Positions 40,749 to 49,627 are shown, counted from the first letter of the stretch. The stretch is 51,682 nucleotides of DNA from an uncultured bacterium (GCA_902763805.1 CACWTN010000001.1:1-51682); one strand, 5' to 3'. Notes: generated by a model not told the origin, from the sequence alone. Translations and numbers: made by a program.

Positions 40749-42098
40749 CTAAGACAGTTTTGTTTTCAGTATTTGAGCAGCTGATATAAGAATATCAATG
40801 CTTGTAGAAAACGGAGGAGAATAAGTAAGGTCTGCGTCAATCAATTCTTCTACGGTTATGCCTCTAAGCAGTCCCATAGAAACAGTATTAACCCTTTTGT
40901 CGGCATCACCGCACCCGATTGCCTGTGCTCCGAGAAGTCTGTGTGATTTACGGTCTGCCACAAGTTTCAGGGTGATATTTTTAACCTCAGGCATATATCC
41001 TGCACGGTCACGTTTTGTTATCATTACAGAAGCGGTATCATACCCGAGTTTTAATGCTTCTTTCTCTGTCAAACCTGTTCTTGATATGTTCAAATCCCTG
41101 TATCTTAAAACTGCAGAACCAAGAACCCCCTCAAAACTTTCATCTCCGCCTGAAACATTTATGGCGCAGACACGTCCTTCTTTATTTGCGGTTGAACCTA
41201 ACGGTATCCATACAGGGGTTTTAGAAACCATATTGTTTTTTTCTGCGCAATCACCACAAGCATAAATATCTTTTACGTTTGTTTCCATTCGGCTATTTAC
41301 CTTAATTGCGCCTGTTTTTCCCAGCGCAATTCCTGCTTCTGCAGCAATATCAACAACGGGTTTAACTCCTGATGCAATAACTGCTATATCTGTTTCAAAA
41401 CGATATCCTTTAGAGGTTTCTATTGTAAGAGTTTTGTCATTTTCCCGGATATCGGATGCGGTATCGTTATTAATAATTTTGACCCTTCCTTCAGAATGTT
41501 CCAGAATATATTCCTGAACAAGCGCAGATATATCTTCATCGAGCATAGAAAGTACAAACTGTGAACGCTCCAGGAGAGTAACTTTTTTATTATTTTTCAT
41601 AAAAGCCTCTACAAGCTCAACTGCAATATAGCCTCCGCCAATTATAGTAATGTGGCTTGCTTTTTGCATGCCCTGTTTCAGTTTAATCCCGTCATCAAGT
41701 GTTCTGAGGGTATAAATTTTTTCTTTGGCATTTTTAACAAAATCAGGAATAACAGGTTCTGCTCCGGTTGAAATAACAAGTTTATCATACTCAGCAAACT
41801 GCAAATTGCCGGAAACCGTATCCCTTATCATAATTTTCTTTTCGGAAGGAATAATTTTTATAACCTCTTTTCCTGTATGAATATGTATTCCGCTTTTTTC
41901 AAATTCTTCTTTGGTACGGATTATAAGCTGGTGCCAATCCTGAAAATCTCCTGCGATATAATAGGGCATTCCGCACGCAGAATAAGATACAAAATTATCT
42001 TTTGTATAAATATGCACCTCTGAATCAGGGAGCGAACGTTTTGTTTTTGCAGCGGTTTTCGCACCTGCCGCAACACCGCCTATTATTATAATTTTCAT
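40749..42098 (-). CDS. CoA-disulfide reductase / NADH oxidase-like flavoprotein
   Basis: A 449-residue FAD and NAD(P)H-dependent disulfide oxidoreductase. Visible are the FAD motif (IIIIGGVAAGAKTAAK), the single redox Cys in SYSACGMPYY (C42), which defines the CoADR/Nox/Npx group, the NAD-binding motif (ITIIGGGYIAVELVEAF), the second FAD motif (DIYACGDCAE) and a C-terminal dimerisation domain. It could reduce CoA disulfide or polysulfide, or oxidise NADH with oxygen; the group cannot be split by eye. No clear ribosome site precedes the ATG. No rhodanese domain is present. Confidence 0.88.
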   Translation of the reverse strand: MKIIIIGGVAAGAKTAAKTKRSLPDSEVHIYTKDNFVSYSACGMPYYIAGDFQDWHQLIIRTKEEFEKSGIHIHTGKEVIKIIPSEKKIMIRDTVSGNLQFAEYDKLVISTGAEPVIPDFVKNAKEKIYTLRTLDDGIKLKQGMQKASHITIIGGGYIAVELVEAFMKNNKKVTLLERSQFVLSMLDEDISALVQEYILEHSEGRVKIINNDTASDIRENDKTLTIETSKGYRFETDIAVIASGVKPVVDIAAEAGIALGKTGAIKVNSRMETNVKDIYACGDCAEKNNMVSKTPVWIPLGSTANKEGRVCAINVSGGDESFEGVLGSAVLRYRDLNISRTGLTEKEALKLGYDTASVMITKRDRAGYMPEVKNITLKLVADRKSHRLLGAQAIGCGDADKRVNTVSMGLLRGITVEELIDADLTYSPPFSTSIDILISAAQILKTKLS

Positions 42099-42141
42099 AT
42101 GAAAATTATTAACTGTTTTTCCCCGGGGCTCAATTAGTCAA

Positions 42142-42717
42142 CTATCTATAAACATTATAAACGAACTTTAAATCTTCATCGGTCAAAAGTTGAGGGATAT
42201 TTTTATCATTCATAGAATACATATACATAACGCTGTTAGGATTTGATGAATGTTCTGATATACCTATTGCATGACCGATTTCGTGAAGCATTACTCTGTA
42301 TACCTGCTCTGCCGGAATAACTTCCGTTTTTGTTGCAACGGTTCCGTCATCCCCAACAAGCTGTGTAACTGATTTTGATGCAATGTATATATCATTATGT
42401 GCGTAAAAACCATTAGGTTTTACTCTGTAATGAGCACAGCCAATTGCGGAAATATTTCCGCAGTTTGTATTTTTTTCCACAAAATGAACGGTTATATCGG
42501 CTTCATTCTGCCTATCGGAACTCAAAAACGTAAACCACACAGCAGAATACGTTCTGGTTTGCCACTGCAAAAATGCATTTTTCATCAGTGTGCTTGTATA
42601 ATTATTTCCGGGAATATAAACTTTAATCGGGCGATTTTCCCATCGCGGAGTAGATAACGCAAATACAGAAAGGACGGTTAATATTGTAACCGCAGCAAAT
42701 AATAAAATCTTTTTCAT
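42142..42717 (-). CDS. Secreted matrixin-like zinc metalloprotease
   Basis: A 191-residue exported protein with a signal peptide (about 1-20) and a metzincin catalytic centre: HEIGHAIGISEH (H145, E146, H149 and H156 or nearby) followed by the Met-turn SVMY (M164). The fold order (WENRPIKVYIP, AFLQWQTRT, ADITVHFVEK) matches the matrixin/peptidase M10 family without a pro-domain or hemopexin. It probably cleaves surface or extracellular proteins. It is monocistronic. Confidence 0.88.
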   Translation of the reverse strand: MKKILLFAAVTILTVLSVFALSTPRWENRPIKVYIPGNNYTSTLMKNAFLQWQTRTYSAVWFTFLSSDRQNEADITVHFVEKNTNCGNISAIGCAHYRVKPNGFYAHNDIYIASKSVTQLVGDDGTVATKTEVIPAEQVYRVMLHEIGHAIGISEHSSNPNSVMYMYSMNDKNIPQLLTDEDLKFVYNVYR

Positions 42718-42794
42718 AAAATCCTTAGGGGTTGTATACCAATAATTATATTTTAACGTATTTTTTAATAGTTTTCAATAAATTTAATCAGCAT

Positions 42795-43727
42795 TTATAT
42801 AAAAACAGTAAGCAGTATACCTGACAGAATGCTTATACCGAGCAAAAATCCGATAATTTTCATTGTGTCTTTAAAATCATTATTCTTTAATAAAACAAGC
42901 AATCCGAGTCCTGCATTTGAAAGAAGCGCACTCATCGCAGCACCAAACGTTATAGAGCCTTTAATCAGCATCATCGTTACACCTATTGATATTGCGCAAT
43001 TCGGAATTAAGCCTATAAATGCTGCGATTACAGGCTGAATATACTTTCCGCTCACAAGCAGATTTGTTATTGAAACACTTTCCAGACAGTAATTAAGGAT
43101 TAACGTAATTACAAGAATGAATCCAAAAACATTTGTCGTATGAACCACGGGGTGGATTAAAATTTCTCTTTTATGCCCATGTTCAATATCGTGTTTACAG
43201 CAGCCTTCTTCTTCGACAAAATCAACTGAAAAATCTTCGTTTTCAACAACTGCCTGAGGTCTTATAAAATCAATCAGATATCCTGCAACAAGTCCGATTA
43301 CAAGTTTTACTGCAACAATCGGTATAATCAGATATGCCTTTGCTGGCGTTGCAAGAAGAATAGGAATTGTTTCATCTGATGTTGCCAGATATACTGCTAT
43401 CAGACACCCTCTTGTAATAATCCTTTTTGAATATAAACTGCTTGCAATTACGGAAAATCCGCACTGAGGAATTATTGCCGCAAGACTTCCGACCAAAACT
43501 CCGCTTTTGCCTGTTTTTTTGAGCAGATGGTTTATCCTGTCTGCATAATAAAACTCCAGCAGTTCTATTATTAAAAATACTATGAATAAAAACGGTAAAA
43601 GATGAATACTGTCACAAATGGCATCTACAGCCCAATCTGCAAACGGCAGTTTCTCAACGGCACTGTCTATCGGGGCAAACAACCATTCATTCAGTTCATT
43701 TATTTTATTAATTAGCGAGATTAACAT
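42795..43727 (-). CDS. Putative 10TM heavy-metal exporter (ArsP_2 family)
   Basis: A 310-residue membrane protein with about ten helices in two similar halves. Each half carries a proline-rich motif (AAIIPQCGFSVIASSLYSKRIITRGCLIAVYLATSDETIPILL; IGLIPNCAISIGVTMMLIKGSITFGAAMSALLSNAG). A cytoplasmic His/Cys-rich loop in the middle (EEEGCCKHDIEHGHKREILIHPVVH) could bind metal. This family is called a putative arsenic or manganese exporter; the substrate is not decided here. The leader is short (about 35 bases after the upstream terminator), leaving no room for a manganese riboswitch. Confidence 0.8.
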   Translation of the reverse strand: MLISLINKINELNEWLFAPIDSAVEKLPFADWAVDAICDSIHLLPFLFIVFLIIELLEFYYADRINHLLKKTGKSGVLVGSLAAIIPQCGFSVIASSLYSKRIITRGCLIAVYLATSDETIPILLATPAKAYLIIPIVAVKLVIGLVAGYLIDFIRPQAVVENEDFSVDFVEEEGCCKHDIEHGHKREILIHPVVHTTNVFGFILVITLILNYCLESVSITNLLVSGKYIQPVIAAFIGLIPNCAISIGVTMMLIKGSITFGAAMSALLSNAGLGLLVLLKNNDFKDTMKIIGFLLGISILSGILLTVFI

Positions 43728-43755
43728 AACTAAAATTTACCATAAAATCCGAAAA

Positions 43756-43796
43756 TAAAAAAGACCTGCGCTTTTGTATACGCAGGTAAAAAAATC
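43756..43796. terminator. Terminator of the 222-aa gene
   Basis: ACCTGCG (43764-43770) pairs with CGCAGGT (43781-43787), with A and T runs on both flanks. It separates the minus-strand gene ending at 43808 from the exporter gene that follows on the same strand. Confidence 0.85.
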
Positions 43797-43807
43797 TTAC
43801 ATCCGAT

Positions 43808-44476
43808 TTATTCTGCTGCAAAGACGAGGGTTTCACCCTGTTCGTTCTTTACACAATATTCATTCTTCTCATTAAGTTCAGCTTTTACTTCTTTACCGTT
43901 AAGAGTATAATATTCATTCTCAAAAGAGCATCCGCCAAGAAAATTCAATTCCTGAGATGTGTACCCGTAGTTAATGATGTCTGTCGCTTTATTTTTTGTT
44001 CTGTCGTATGAAAATATTCTGACAACGGTAAATGTATCACCGCCCTTGGTGATATTTTTGTATACCGTTTTCCTTCCGTCTTTTGAGGAATAATTGTAGA
44101 ACTTTTGTGCCGTAATTTGCCCGGATTTATCCCTTATTTCAACAGAAACATAATTTTTTGTTCTGTTGGTTTTAACAATATTACCGTTCGGAAACCTTGA
44201 TATTTCCGTAACGGATTTGTCATCATATTCCAGTTTTTTGGTATACACCTCATATTCTTTTAGATTAATGTTAAGCGCCCGTTCTGCCTTTTTAATTTCA
44301 TTACTATGTTGTTTGTTTTGTGATTCAAACCAGCTTGTATTATCGGTATCATAATCTGCATACCTGCTGTCATACGGAAGCTGCCACAAAGCCACTTTTG
44401 TGACATTTGTTTCTTTTTTTAATGTTTTATGCGTATTCGGATTTAACGCTTTTGTATCAGATATTTCAAATCCCAA
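43808..44476 (-). CDS. Hypothetical protein (222 aa) under the GGCAA-N16 promoter
   Basis: I do not recognise a named family. The best start is a TTG at 44476 nine bases after AGGGG; no ATG is suitably placed. There is no signal peptide. The C-terminal 120 residues are a series of short beta-hairpin-like units (SRFPNGNIVKTNRT, IRDKSGQITAQKFYN, TLNGKEVKAELNEKNEY), similar in style to the 300-aa protein at 14072. It is a single-gene unit: promoter copy D upstream, terminator downstream. Confidence 0.72.
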   Translation of the reverse strand: MGFEISDTKALNPNTHKTLKKETNVTKVALWQLPYDSRYADYDTDNTSWFESQNKQHSNEIKKAERALNINLKEYEVYTKKLEYDDKSVTEISRFPNGNIVKTNRTKNYVSVEIRDKSGQITAQKFYNYSSKDGRKTVYKNITKGGDTFTVVRIFSYDRTKNKATDIINYGYTSQELNFLGGCSFENEYYTLNGKEVKAELNEKNEYCVKNEQGETLVFAAE

Positions 44477-44508
44477 AATGTTATCCCCTGAACATCCTTA
44501 ATCTTATA

Positions 44509-44542
44509 TTTATATAAAGTATTTTCATGCGGAAAAATTGCC
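44509..44542 (-). promoter_or_regulatory. GGCAA-N16-TACTTTATATATA promoter, copy D
   Basis: Minus strand: GGCAA at 44542-44538, 16-base spacer, TACTTTATATAAA at 44521-44509 (12 of 13 bases as in copies A-C). It lies 33 bases upstream of the TTG start of the 222-aa gene. Confidence 0.65.
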
Positions 44543-44630
44543 TGTTTTATATCAAAAATACTTCTCTGTTTTACAAAACTTATTATTTATTTTCGGATTT
44601 TTGTGCTAAATTTATTACAAAGGAGCTTTT

Positions 44631-45500
44631 ATGAATACAATAACCGTTGATAAAGAAAAATGCATTCAATGCGGACTCTGCGTAAACGACTGCGTTTCAA
44701 AATGTCTTGATATGAACAAAGACAATTTTCCGTATATGAAAGTTGAACAGGCGTGCTTAAAGTGCCAGCACTGTATGATGATATGCCCTCAGGGAGCATT
44801 AACTTTTAATGACAAAGCCCCTGAGAATTCCGAAAAAGTTTCATCAAAAGACATTTTATCCTTAATCAAATCAAGAAGAAGCATCAGACAGTACAGAGAT
44901 GAAGAACTTTCAGAAGAAGAACTTCAGCAGATTAAAGATATGCTTCCGTACATACCGACGGGCTGTAACTCACATAAACTCCATTTTTCAATTGTAGAAA
45001 AAAAATCGGTTATGAGAGCTTTGAAAAACAAGGTTAACACCAGATTTGTAAAACTGCTGAATAACAAAATATTATCACCGTTAGTCAAACATTTTGAAGT
45101 GTATAAACATTCTTTTGAAAGAGGTGAGGATATTATATTCAGAGAAGCACCGCACATGATAGTCGTTTCTTCTCCTGTTTCAGCACCCTGCGCTCCTCAG
45201 GACCCTGTTATTGCACTAAGCTATATTGAACTTTATGCCAAAAGTATCGGCATAGGCACATGCTGGTGCGGATATGCGGAACTCTGCATAAAACTCTTTC
45301 CTGAGCTTTGTGAAATACTGGAAATCCCAAAAGGTTACACACCTGTTTATGCAATGCTTCTCGGAAAGCCTGCAGTGAAATATCACAGAGTTCCACAGCC
45401 GGAACCGTATTCAATTTCGGAGATTAAGGAAGTGCTTCCGAAAGATTCATGTCTGTGGTGTAAAACAAAAAGACTGATTACCAACTTTCTAAGGGGTTAA
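44631..45500 (+). CDS. Ferredoxin-nitroreductase fusion protein
   Basis: A 289-residue protein. The N-terminal domain holds two [4Fe-4S] motifs (CIQCGLCVNDC and CLKCQHCMMICP, about residues 12-55). The rest is a flavin nitroreductase fold (SRRSIRQYRDEELSEEELQQI, PTGCNSHKLHF, GIGTCWCGYAELC). Such fusions use ferredoxin-type electrons to reduce an unknown substrate with FMN. An extra Cys pair (SCLWC) occurs near the end. AAAGGAG precedes the ATG, and an extended -10 (GTGCTAAATT) lies upstream. The stop is only 3 bases from the convergent gene. Confidence 0.9.
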   Translation: MNTITVDKEKCIQCGLCVNDCVSKCLDMNKDNFPYMKVEQACLKCQHCMMICPQGALTFNDKAPENSEKVSSKDILSLIKSRRSIRQYRDEELSEEELQQIKDMLPYIPTGCNSHKLHFSIVEKKSVMRALKNKVNTRFVKLLNNKILSPLVKHFEVYKHSFERGEDIIFREAPHMIVVSSPVSAPCAPQDPVIALSYIELYAKSIGIGTCWCGYAELCIKLFPELCEILEIPKGYTPVYAMLLGKPAVKYHRVPQPEPYSISEIKEVLPKDSCLWCKTKRLITNFLRG

Positions 45501-45503
45501 ACT

Positions 45504-45944
45504 CTAAAAGGCTTTTACAAGAAATATTTTGATACCGTTATCAAGCCGTTCTACACGCTTTACATAATGGTAATCGTTTGGCGAGGTTAATATAAGAACA
45601 ACAGCGGGAGCTTTGCCTGTCATCTTGGAGTAATAAAGGGCCTGACCGATGCTTTCAGCCCATTTTTTTGCAAAATCAAACTCAATTGCATAGTCTTTTG
45701 TAAGACAATCAACTCTTGTCATATCCCACAAAACAGCTTCTTTTCTTCCAAAATCAGGCGTACACCACTGATTGACATAATATCCTTCAACCTGATTAGG
45801 CATCATTGTTTGTGTTTCGTACCATTTTTGCGGAACATAGTTAAGTCCTATATAGTACAAACCCGTTGCCATAAGAAGAAATGTAATCCCAAAACTGATT
45901 ACTTTGCCTTTTCCTATACTTTGTACTTTTTTCTTCCTTGCCAT
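45504..45944 (-). CDS. PD-(D/E)XK-like protein with an N-terminal membrane helix (146 aa)
   Basis: A short basic N-terminus and a membrane helix (about 12-34, VISFGITFLLMATGLYYIGLNYV) lead into a domain with RVDCLTKDYAIEFDFAKKWAESIGQALYYSKMTGKAPAVVLIL. The pattern D-(x)n-E-x-D-F-x-K-K-W-x-E-x-x-G-Q is what I would expect of a restriction-endonuclease-like fold. The start is taken at the ATG at 45944; an ATG 12 codons earlier is possible. It is divergent from the first DNA methyltransferase, so a link with that island is possible, but the membrane helix argues against a conventional restriction enzyme. Confidence 0.65.
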   Translation of the reverse strand: MARKKKVQSIGKGKVISFGITFLLMATGLYYIGLNYVPQKWYETQTMMPNQVEGYYVNQWCTPDFGRKEAVLWDMTRVDCLTKDYAIEFDFAKKWAESIGQALYYSKMTGKAPAVVLILTSPNDYHYVKRVERLDNGIKIFLVKAF

Positions 45945-45980
45945 ATCTTGTATTATCCCAGATAACGGGCATTTTTTCAA

Positions 45981-46000
45981 CTTTATGCTAAAATTAAATC
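45981..46000 (+). promoter_or_regulatory. Extended -10 promoter giving a probable leaderless mRNA
   Basis: TGCTAAAAT at 45986-45994 is an extended -10. Transcription would begin about 6-7 bases later, at the ATG at 46001. No ribosome binding site precedes that ATG. The same string (TTTGTGCTAAAATTAAAT-like) occurs upstream of rdgB. Confidence 0.5.
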
Positions 46001-47014
46001 ATGCGCTACATCGGGAGTAAAAAGTTATTATTAGGGGATATTGAACGGGTTATTGATGAAAACATTAAATCCGCCGGCAGTTTTTGCGATATTTTTTCTG
46101 GCACTGTTTGCGTTGGAAGCTATTTTAAGAACAAATACAAAATTATCACTAATGACTTAATGTACTTTTCATACTGTATTCAAAAAGCCGTAATAGAAAA
46201 TAACTCATGCCCGAAATTTGTAAAACTCGGTTTTAACCCGATTGAATACTTTAACGGCTTAACTCCTGTTAAACTAAACGATTTACCTGAGGAACAAAGA
46301 TTTTGCGTGAATAATTTTTCTCCCGTTGGCGGAAGAATGTATCTGAGCGAAAAAAACGCATTGAAAACAGATTATATAAGGAATACTGTTGAAAATTGGA
46401 AAAGTGAATGTTTAATTAATAACAGCGAATACTATTACCTTATAGCTGTATTAATTGAGGCAATTCCTTTTGTTTCAAACATTTCAGGAACATACGGAGC
46501 TTATAACAAATTCTGGGACAAACGTTCTTTGAAGGATTTAACCCTTAAAGAGCCGGAAATATCGGATAACGGAAAAGAGAATAAAGCTTTTAATCTTGAC
46601 GGGAACGAACTTATTAAACAAATAAACGGTGATATTTTGTACATTGATCCGCCGTACAATAAAAGACAATATTCATCAAATTATCATCTGCTTGAAACCG
46701 TTGCAAAATATGATTTTCCGACACTTAAGGGTGTAACGGGGCTTAGAAGCAACGATGCTAAGTCGGATTACTGCAAAAAGAACTCCGTTCTTAATTCTTT
46801 TGAGGATTTGATTAAAAACGCAAAGTTTAAACATATCATTATGAGCTACAGCACGGAAGGCTTAATGGGGGTTAATGATATTGAAAAAGTGATGTGCAAA
46901 TACGGAACGGGTTACAAACTTTATGAAATTGATTACAGGCGGTTTAAAAGCAGGGAAAGTAAAATCGACAGCAATTTAAAAGAGTTAATTTTTTACGTAA
47001 GGAAAGAGGTATAA
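46001..47014 (+). CDS. DNA adenine methyltransferase, D12 class (first of a pair)
   Basis: A 337-residue alpha-class N6-adenine methyltransferase. The N-terminus has the D12 signature RYIGSKKLLL and the SAM motif FCDIFSGTVCVGSYF. The catalytic motif IV is ILYIDPPYNKRQYSSNYHLLETVA (about 211-235). Such proteins methylate adenine in a specific duplex site. It overlaps the second D12 methyltransferase by one base (TAATG), so the two are made together. Pairs of this kind usually methylate the two strands of an asymmetric site in a type IIS system. No partner endonuclease is evident. Confidence 0.9.
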   Translation: MRYIGSKKLLLGDIERVIDENIKSAGSFCDIFSGTVCVGSYFKNKYKIITNDLMYFSYCIQKAVIENNSCPKFVKLGFNPIEYFNGLTPVKLNDLPEEQRFCVNNFSPVGGRMYLSEKNALKTDYIRNTVENWKSECLINNSEYYYLIAVLIEAIPFVSNISGTYGAYNKFWDKRSLKDLTLKEPEISDNGKENKAFNLDGNELIKQINGDILYIDPPYNKRQYSSNYHLLETVAKYDFPTLKGVTGLRSNDAKSDYCKKNSVLNSFEDLIKNAKFKHIIMSYSTEGLMGVNDIEKVMCKYGTGYKLYEIDYRRFKSRESKIDSNLKELIFYVRKEV

Positions 47015-47871
47015 TGAGCAAATACATTAAATCACCTCTTAACTACACAGGGGGTAAATATAAAATATTAGGTGACATCCTTCCCTGCTTTCCCATAAAT
47101 ATCGGAACTTTTGTTGACCTTTTCGGAGGCGGTTTTAATGTCGGGGTAAATGTTGAGGCAGACAAAATAATATACAATGACCACAACGTGTTTTTATCTC
47201 AAATGTTTGAATATTTTAAGCAAAAAGGTTTAATAATTATTGATGATATTTATTCCCGTATCGCAAAATATAACTTAAGCGAAGAAAACACTGAAGGGTA
47301 TTTGGAGTTAAGAAAAAATTACAACAAAAACAAGGACATTTTGGACTTATTTATCTTAACCTGTTATTCCTTTAATCATCAAATCAGATTTAATTCTCAC
47401 CACGAATTTAACACTCCGTTCGGGAAAAATCGAAGTGCTTATAATAAAAAAATAGAGGAGAACCTAATCCATTTTATAGACTCTTTGCAGAACGAAAATA
47501 TTGAGTTTTATTCCAAAGACTTTACGTTTTTATATGATTTAGATTTAGGTGCAAAAGATTTTGTCTATGCGGATCCGCCGTATTTAATCTCTAATGCTTC
47601 GTATAACGACGGAAAAAGAGGATTCAAAAACTGGGGGGTAAAAGAGGAAACCCAGCTTCTTGAACTTCTTGATTACCTTAATAAAAAAGATGTTAATTTT
47701 GCGCTTTCAAATGTCCTGACCCACAAAGGAATGACAAATGACACCCTTATTAAATGGAGTAAAAAATACCATATTAAATACATAGAAAAAACATACAGTA
47801 ACTCAAGCTATCAGCGCAAAAACAAGGATAAAGAAACTCAGGAAGTGCTTATTTGTAATTATAAACCTTAA
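47014..47871 (+). CDS. DNA adenine methyltransferase, D12 class (second of a pair)
   Basis: A 285-residue Dam/DpnM-type enzyme: SPLNYTGGKYKILGDILPCFP, SAM motif FVDLFGGGFNVGVN, catalytic FVYADPPYLISNASYN (about 186-201) and the C-terminal ETQEVLICNY typical of DpnM-like proteins. GAGG precedes the ATG within the end of the first methyltransferase. Its last 23 bases overlap the third methyltransferase gene tail-to-tail. Recognition sequence cannot be read from the protein. Confidence 0.9.
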   Translation: MSKYIKSPLNYTGGKYKILGDILPCFPINIGTFVDLFGGGFNVGVNVEADKIIYNDHNVFLSQMFEYFKQKGLIIIDDIYSRIAKYNLSEENTEGYLELRKNYNKNKDILDLFILTCYSFNHQIRFNSHHEFNTPFGKNRSAYNKKIEENLIHFIDSLQNENIEFYSKDFTFLYDLDLGAKDFVYADPPYLISNASYNDGKRGFKNWGVKEETQLLELLDYLNKKDVNFALSNVLTHKGMTNDTLIKWSKKYHIKYIEKTYSNSSYQRKNKDKETQEVLICNYKP

Positions 47872-49063
47872 AACCTGTATCAACCTTCGGATTAAAAATT
47901 TTAACTTCTTTCCCTGCTTTAATAATCCGCTCTTTGCCTATTTCGCAAATAGTTTTATATCCTTTTTTATAAGCAAGGGAGTTTTCAAAAGGCGTTTCGG
48001 GTTTCTGAACGAGAATGAATTTTCGTTTTCCTTTATCAAGAGAATTTAAGTGCATACAGGCATGCGCCGTCGTTCCCGAACCTGAAAAGAAGTCCAAAAC
48101 AGTAAAATTATTCGGAAAAGATTTTGTTTTCTCGTCATATATGAGTGAAATCAAGTACGAAATCAAAGAAACAGCTTTAGGATAATTAAAAAATTTACCC
48201 CCCATAAGCTTGTCTAAATGCGCCGTTGCGGTTTCGCTTGTCGTAACCCGTTCTCCAAATCTTGATATAGTAGGATTTTTGGGATTGGTAAATATAATCT
48301 GCTTCGGAGCAATTACGGTTGACTTCCCGTCATGGTAAACTGCTCTTACCGCAAAACTTTCCGTTTTTATCAGAAAAGTTGTACCCTTTTTATATTCTTC
48401 CATTACTGTCCGGGCTGACCAGCGTGAGCGAAAACGCAGAACAAACTCATCTGAATTAAACCCGTTTTTAACAGATACTTTATTCAAAAGTTCGTATTTT
48501 TTTGATTTGGTTTTGGGATAAACTCCGTCTTTAAGATTGAATTTAACACTTTTGGCAGGAAATTTAACCTCTGTAATTCTGTTAGAAGCATTGTATAAAG
48601 GAGCATCAAGCAAATCCGTGTTTATTTTTTCTGCCAAAAGTTCTTTAATTTTTCCGTTTTTAACAAGCTCTCTGGCATAGCATAAAATGTACTCTGCATT
48701 TGAATATGCGTTAAGCTTCTGCCGTCCGAAATGCTGGGTTTTTTCGTAAATAAATGTCGTAATATGATTTTCTTTTCCAAAAACTTTGTTACAAACTTCC
48801 TTAAGCGTACTAACTTCTTCTTCTCCGATAGAAATAAAAATTACACCGTCATCGGTTAATAGTTTTCGTCCCAGTTCAAGACGAGGTGCAATCATATCAG
48901 CCCAGTTTTTAAAAGAATCTTTGTAAACAAAATCATTCCCGGTATTATACGGCGGGTCAATATAAATCATACGGATTTTGCCGGTAAATTTTTCCAGCAT
49001 ATTTTTTAGAACGGTTAAATTATCACCTTCAAAATACAAATTTTCTCCAAGATTCAAAATCAT
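47849..49063 (-). CDS. Beta-class site-specific DNA methyltransferase (type III Mod-like)
   Basis: A 404-residue amino-methyltransferase with the catalytic motif first (MIYIDPPYNTGNDF, about 33-46) and the SAM motif late (VLDFFSGSGTTAHACMHLN, about 332-350). This is the beta-class order seen in type III Mod and related type II enzymes. A variable target-recognition region lies between (about 150-310). It is shorter than a typical type III Mod (over 550 residues) and no Res helicase is present. The start is the ATG at 49063 after GAGGAAGGGGG. It converges on the D12 pair with a 23-base coding overlap. Confidence 0.9.
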   Translation of the reverse strand: MILNLGENLYFEGDNLTVLKNMLEKFTGKIRMIYIDPPYNTGNDFVYKDSFKNWADMIAPRLELGRKLLTDDGVIFISIGEEEVSTLKEVCNKVFGKENHITTFIYEKTQHFGRQKLNAYSNAEYILCYARELVKNGKIKELLAEKINTDLLDAPLYNASNRITEVKFPAKSVKFNLKDGVYPKTKSKKYELLNKVSVKNGFNSDEFVLRFRSRWSARTVMEEYKKGTTFLIKTESFAVRAVYHDGKSTVIAPKQIIFTNPKNPTISRFGERVTTSETATAHLDKLMGGKFFNYPKAVSLISYLISLIYDEKTKSFPNNFTVLDFFSGSGTTAHACMHLNSLDKGKRKFILVQKPETPFENSLAYKKGYKTICEIGKERIIKAGKEVKIFNPKVDTGFKVYNYK

Positions 49064-49157
49064 ACCCCCTTCCTCAATAATATCACAAAACAGAAGCAGG
49101 CGGAATCTCATAACTTCCGTCTGCTTCTGCTCTAAAATCGTACGGGCAAATTATCGG

Positions 49158-49409
49158 CTATTGCGCAAGTTCACCGGTATAAAATCCGACAAGATTTGCC
49201 AGTCTGTGCTGTTTTTCTACAGCTTTTTCAATGTTTCTCTTGATTTCATCAAGTTCCTGTAATAAAGTTTTTAAGTCTTTACGTCGTTCGCTCTCTAGGC
49301 TGACCTCCTTATTTAATAGTGTGTCATTGCATTCCGCAGCCTCGCTTAAATCAACTTCAAGCCAGTTTGGCGAAAAGCAGTTTTTGTTAAAATCCTCTTT
49401 TGTAGTCAT
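49158..49409 (-). CDS. Small coiled-coil protein (83 aa), sigma-28 operon
   Basis: I do not recognise the family. An ATG at 49409 follows GAGGATAAG; an earlier in-frame ATG (49439) has no ribosome site. The C-terminal half is a long charged helix (ERRKDLKTLLQELDEIKRNIEKAVEKQHRLANLVGFY) of the kind found in FlgN/FliT flagellar export chaperones. It is the second gene after the 59-aa gene, which is preceded by a perfect FliA promoter. A flagellar chaperone or regulator is therefore a fair guess, not a demonstrated one. Confidence 0.65.
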   Translation of the reverse strand: MTTKEDFNKNCFSPNWLEVDLSEAAECNDTLLNKEVSLESERRKDLKTLLQELDEIKRNIEKAVEKQHRLANLVGFYTGELAQ

Positions 49410-49447
49410 ACACTTATCCTCAAAATTATTAGTACTCATACCGGCTG

Positions 49448-49627
49448 TTATGCGTTAACAGGTCTGATTTTTTCTGAAAATTCAGCAACTTTTAACACAA
49501 ATTTTTGAATGAAATTTTTACATTCCATGTAGTCATCTCTGATTTTTCGGAACTCTTCCGAATTAAAATCGAATGCTGACATTTCTGAATACTGTATTAG
49601 CATTTCTTGTTCGTCTAAAAGTTCCAT
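49448..49627 (-). CDS. Small helical protein (59 aa), first gene of a sigma-28 operon
   Basis: I do not recognise the family. The reading frame starts at the ATG at 49627, seven bases after GAAGGAG, and ends at TAA at 49448. The sequence (MELLDEQEMLIQYSEMSAFD..., ending KIRPVNA) is acidic and largely helical, with an aromatic centre (FRKIRDDYMECKNFIQKFV). It lies about 96 bases downstream of the expected start of a perfect sigma-28 promoter and 38 bases before the 83-aa gene. Late-flagellar expression is inferred. Confidence 0.65.
   Translation of the reverse strand: MELLDEQEMLIQYSEMSAFDFNSEEFRKIRDDYMECKNFIQKFVLKVAEFSEKIRPVNA

Noticed and set aside
43728..43800. A possible manganese riboswitch before the 10TM exporter.
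   Set aside because: The space is filled by the terminator of the preceding gene, and no yybP-ykoY pattern is present.
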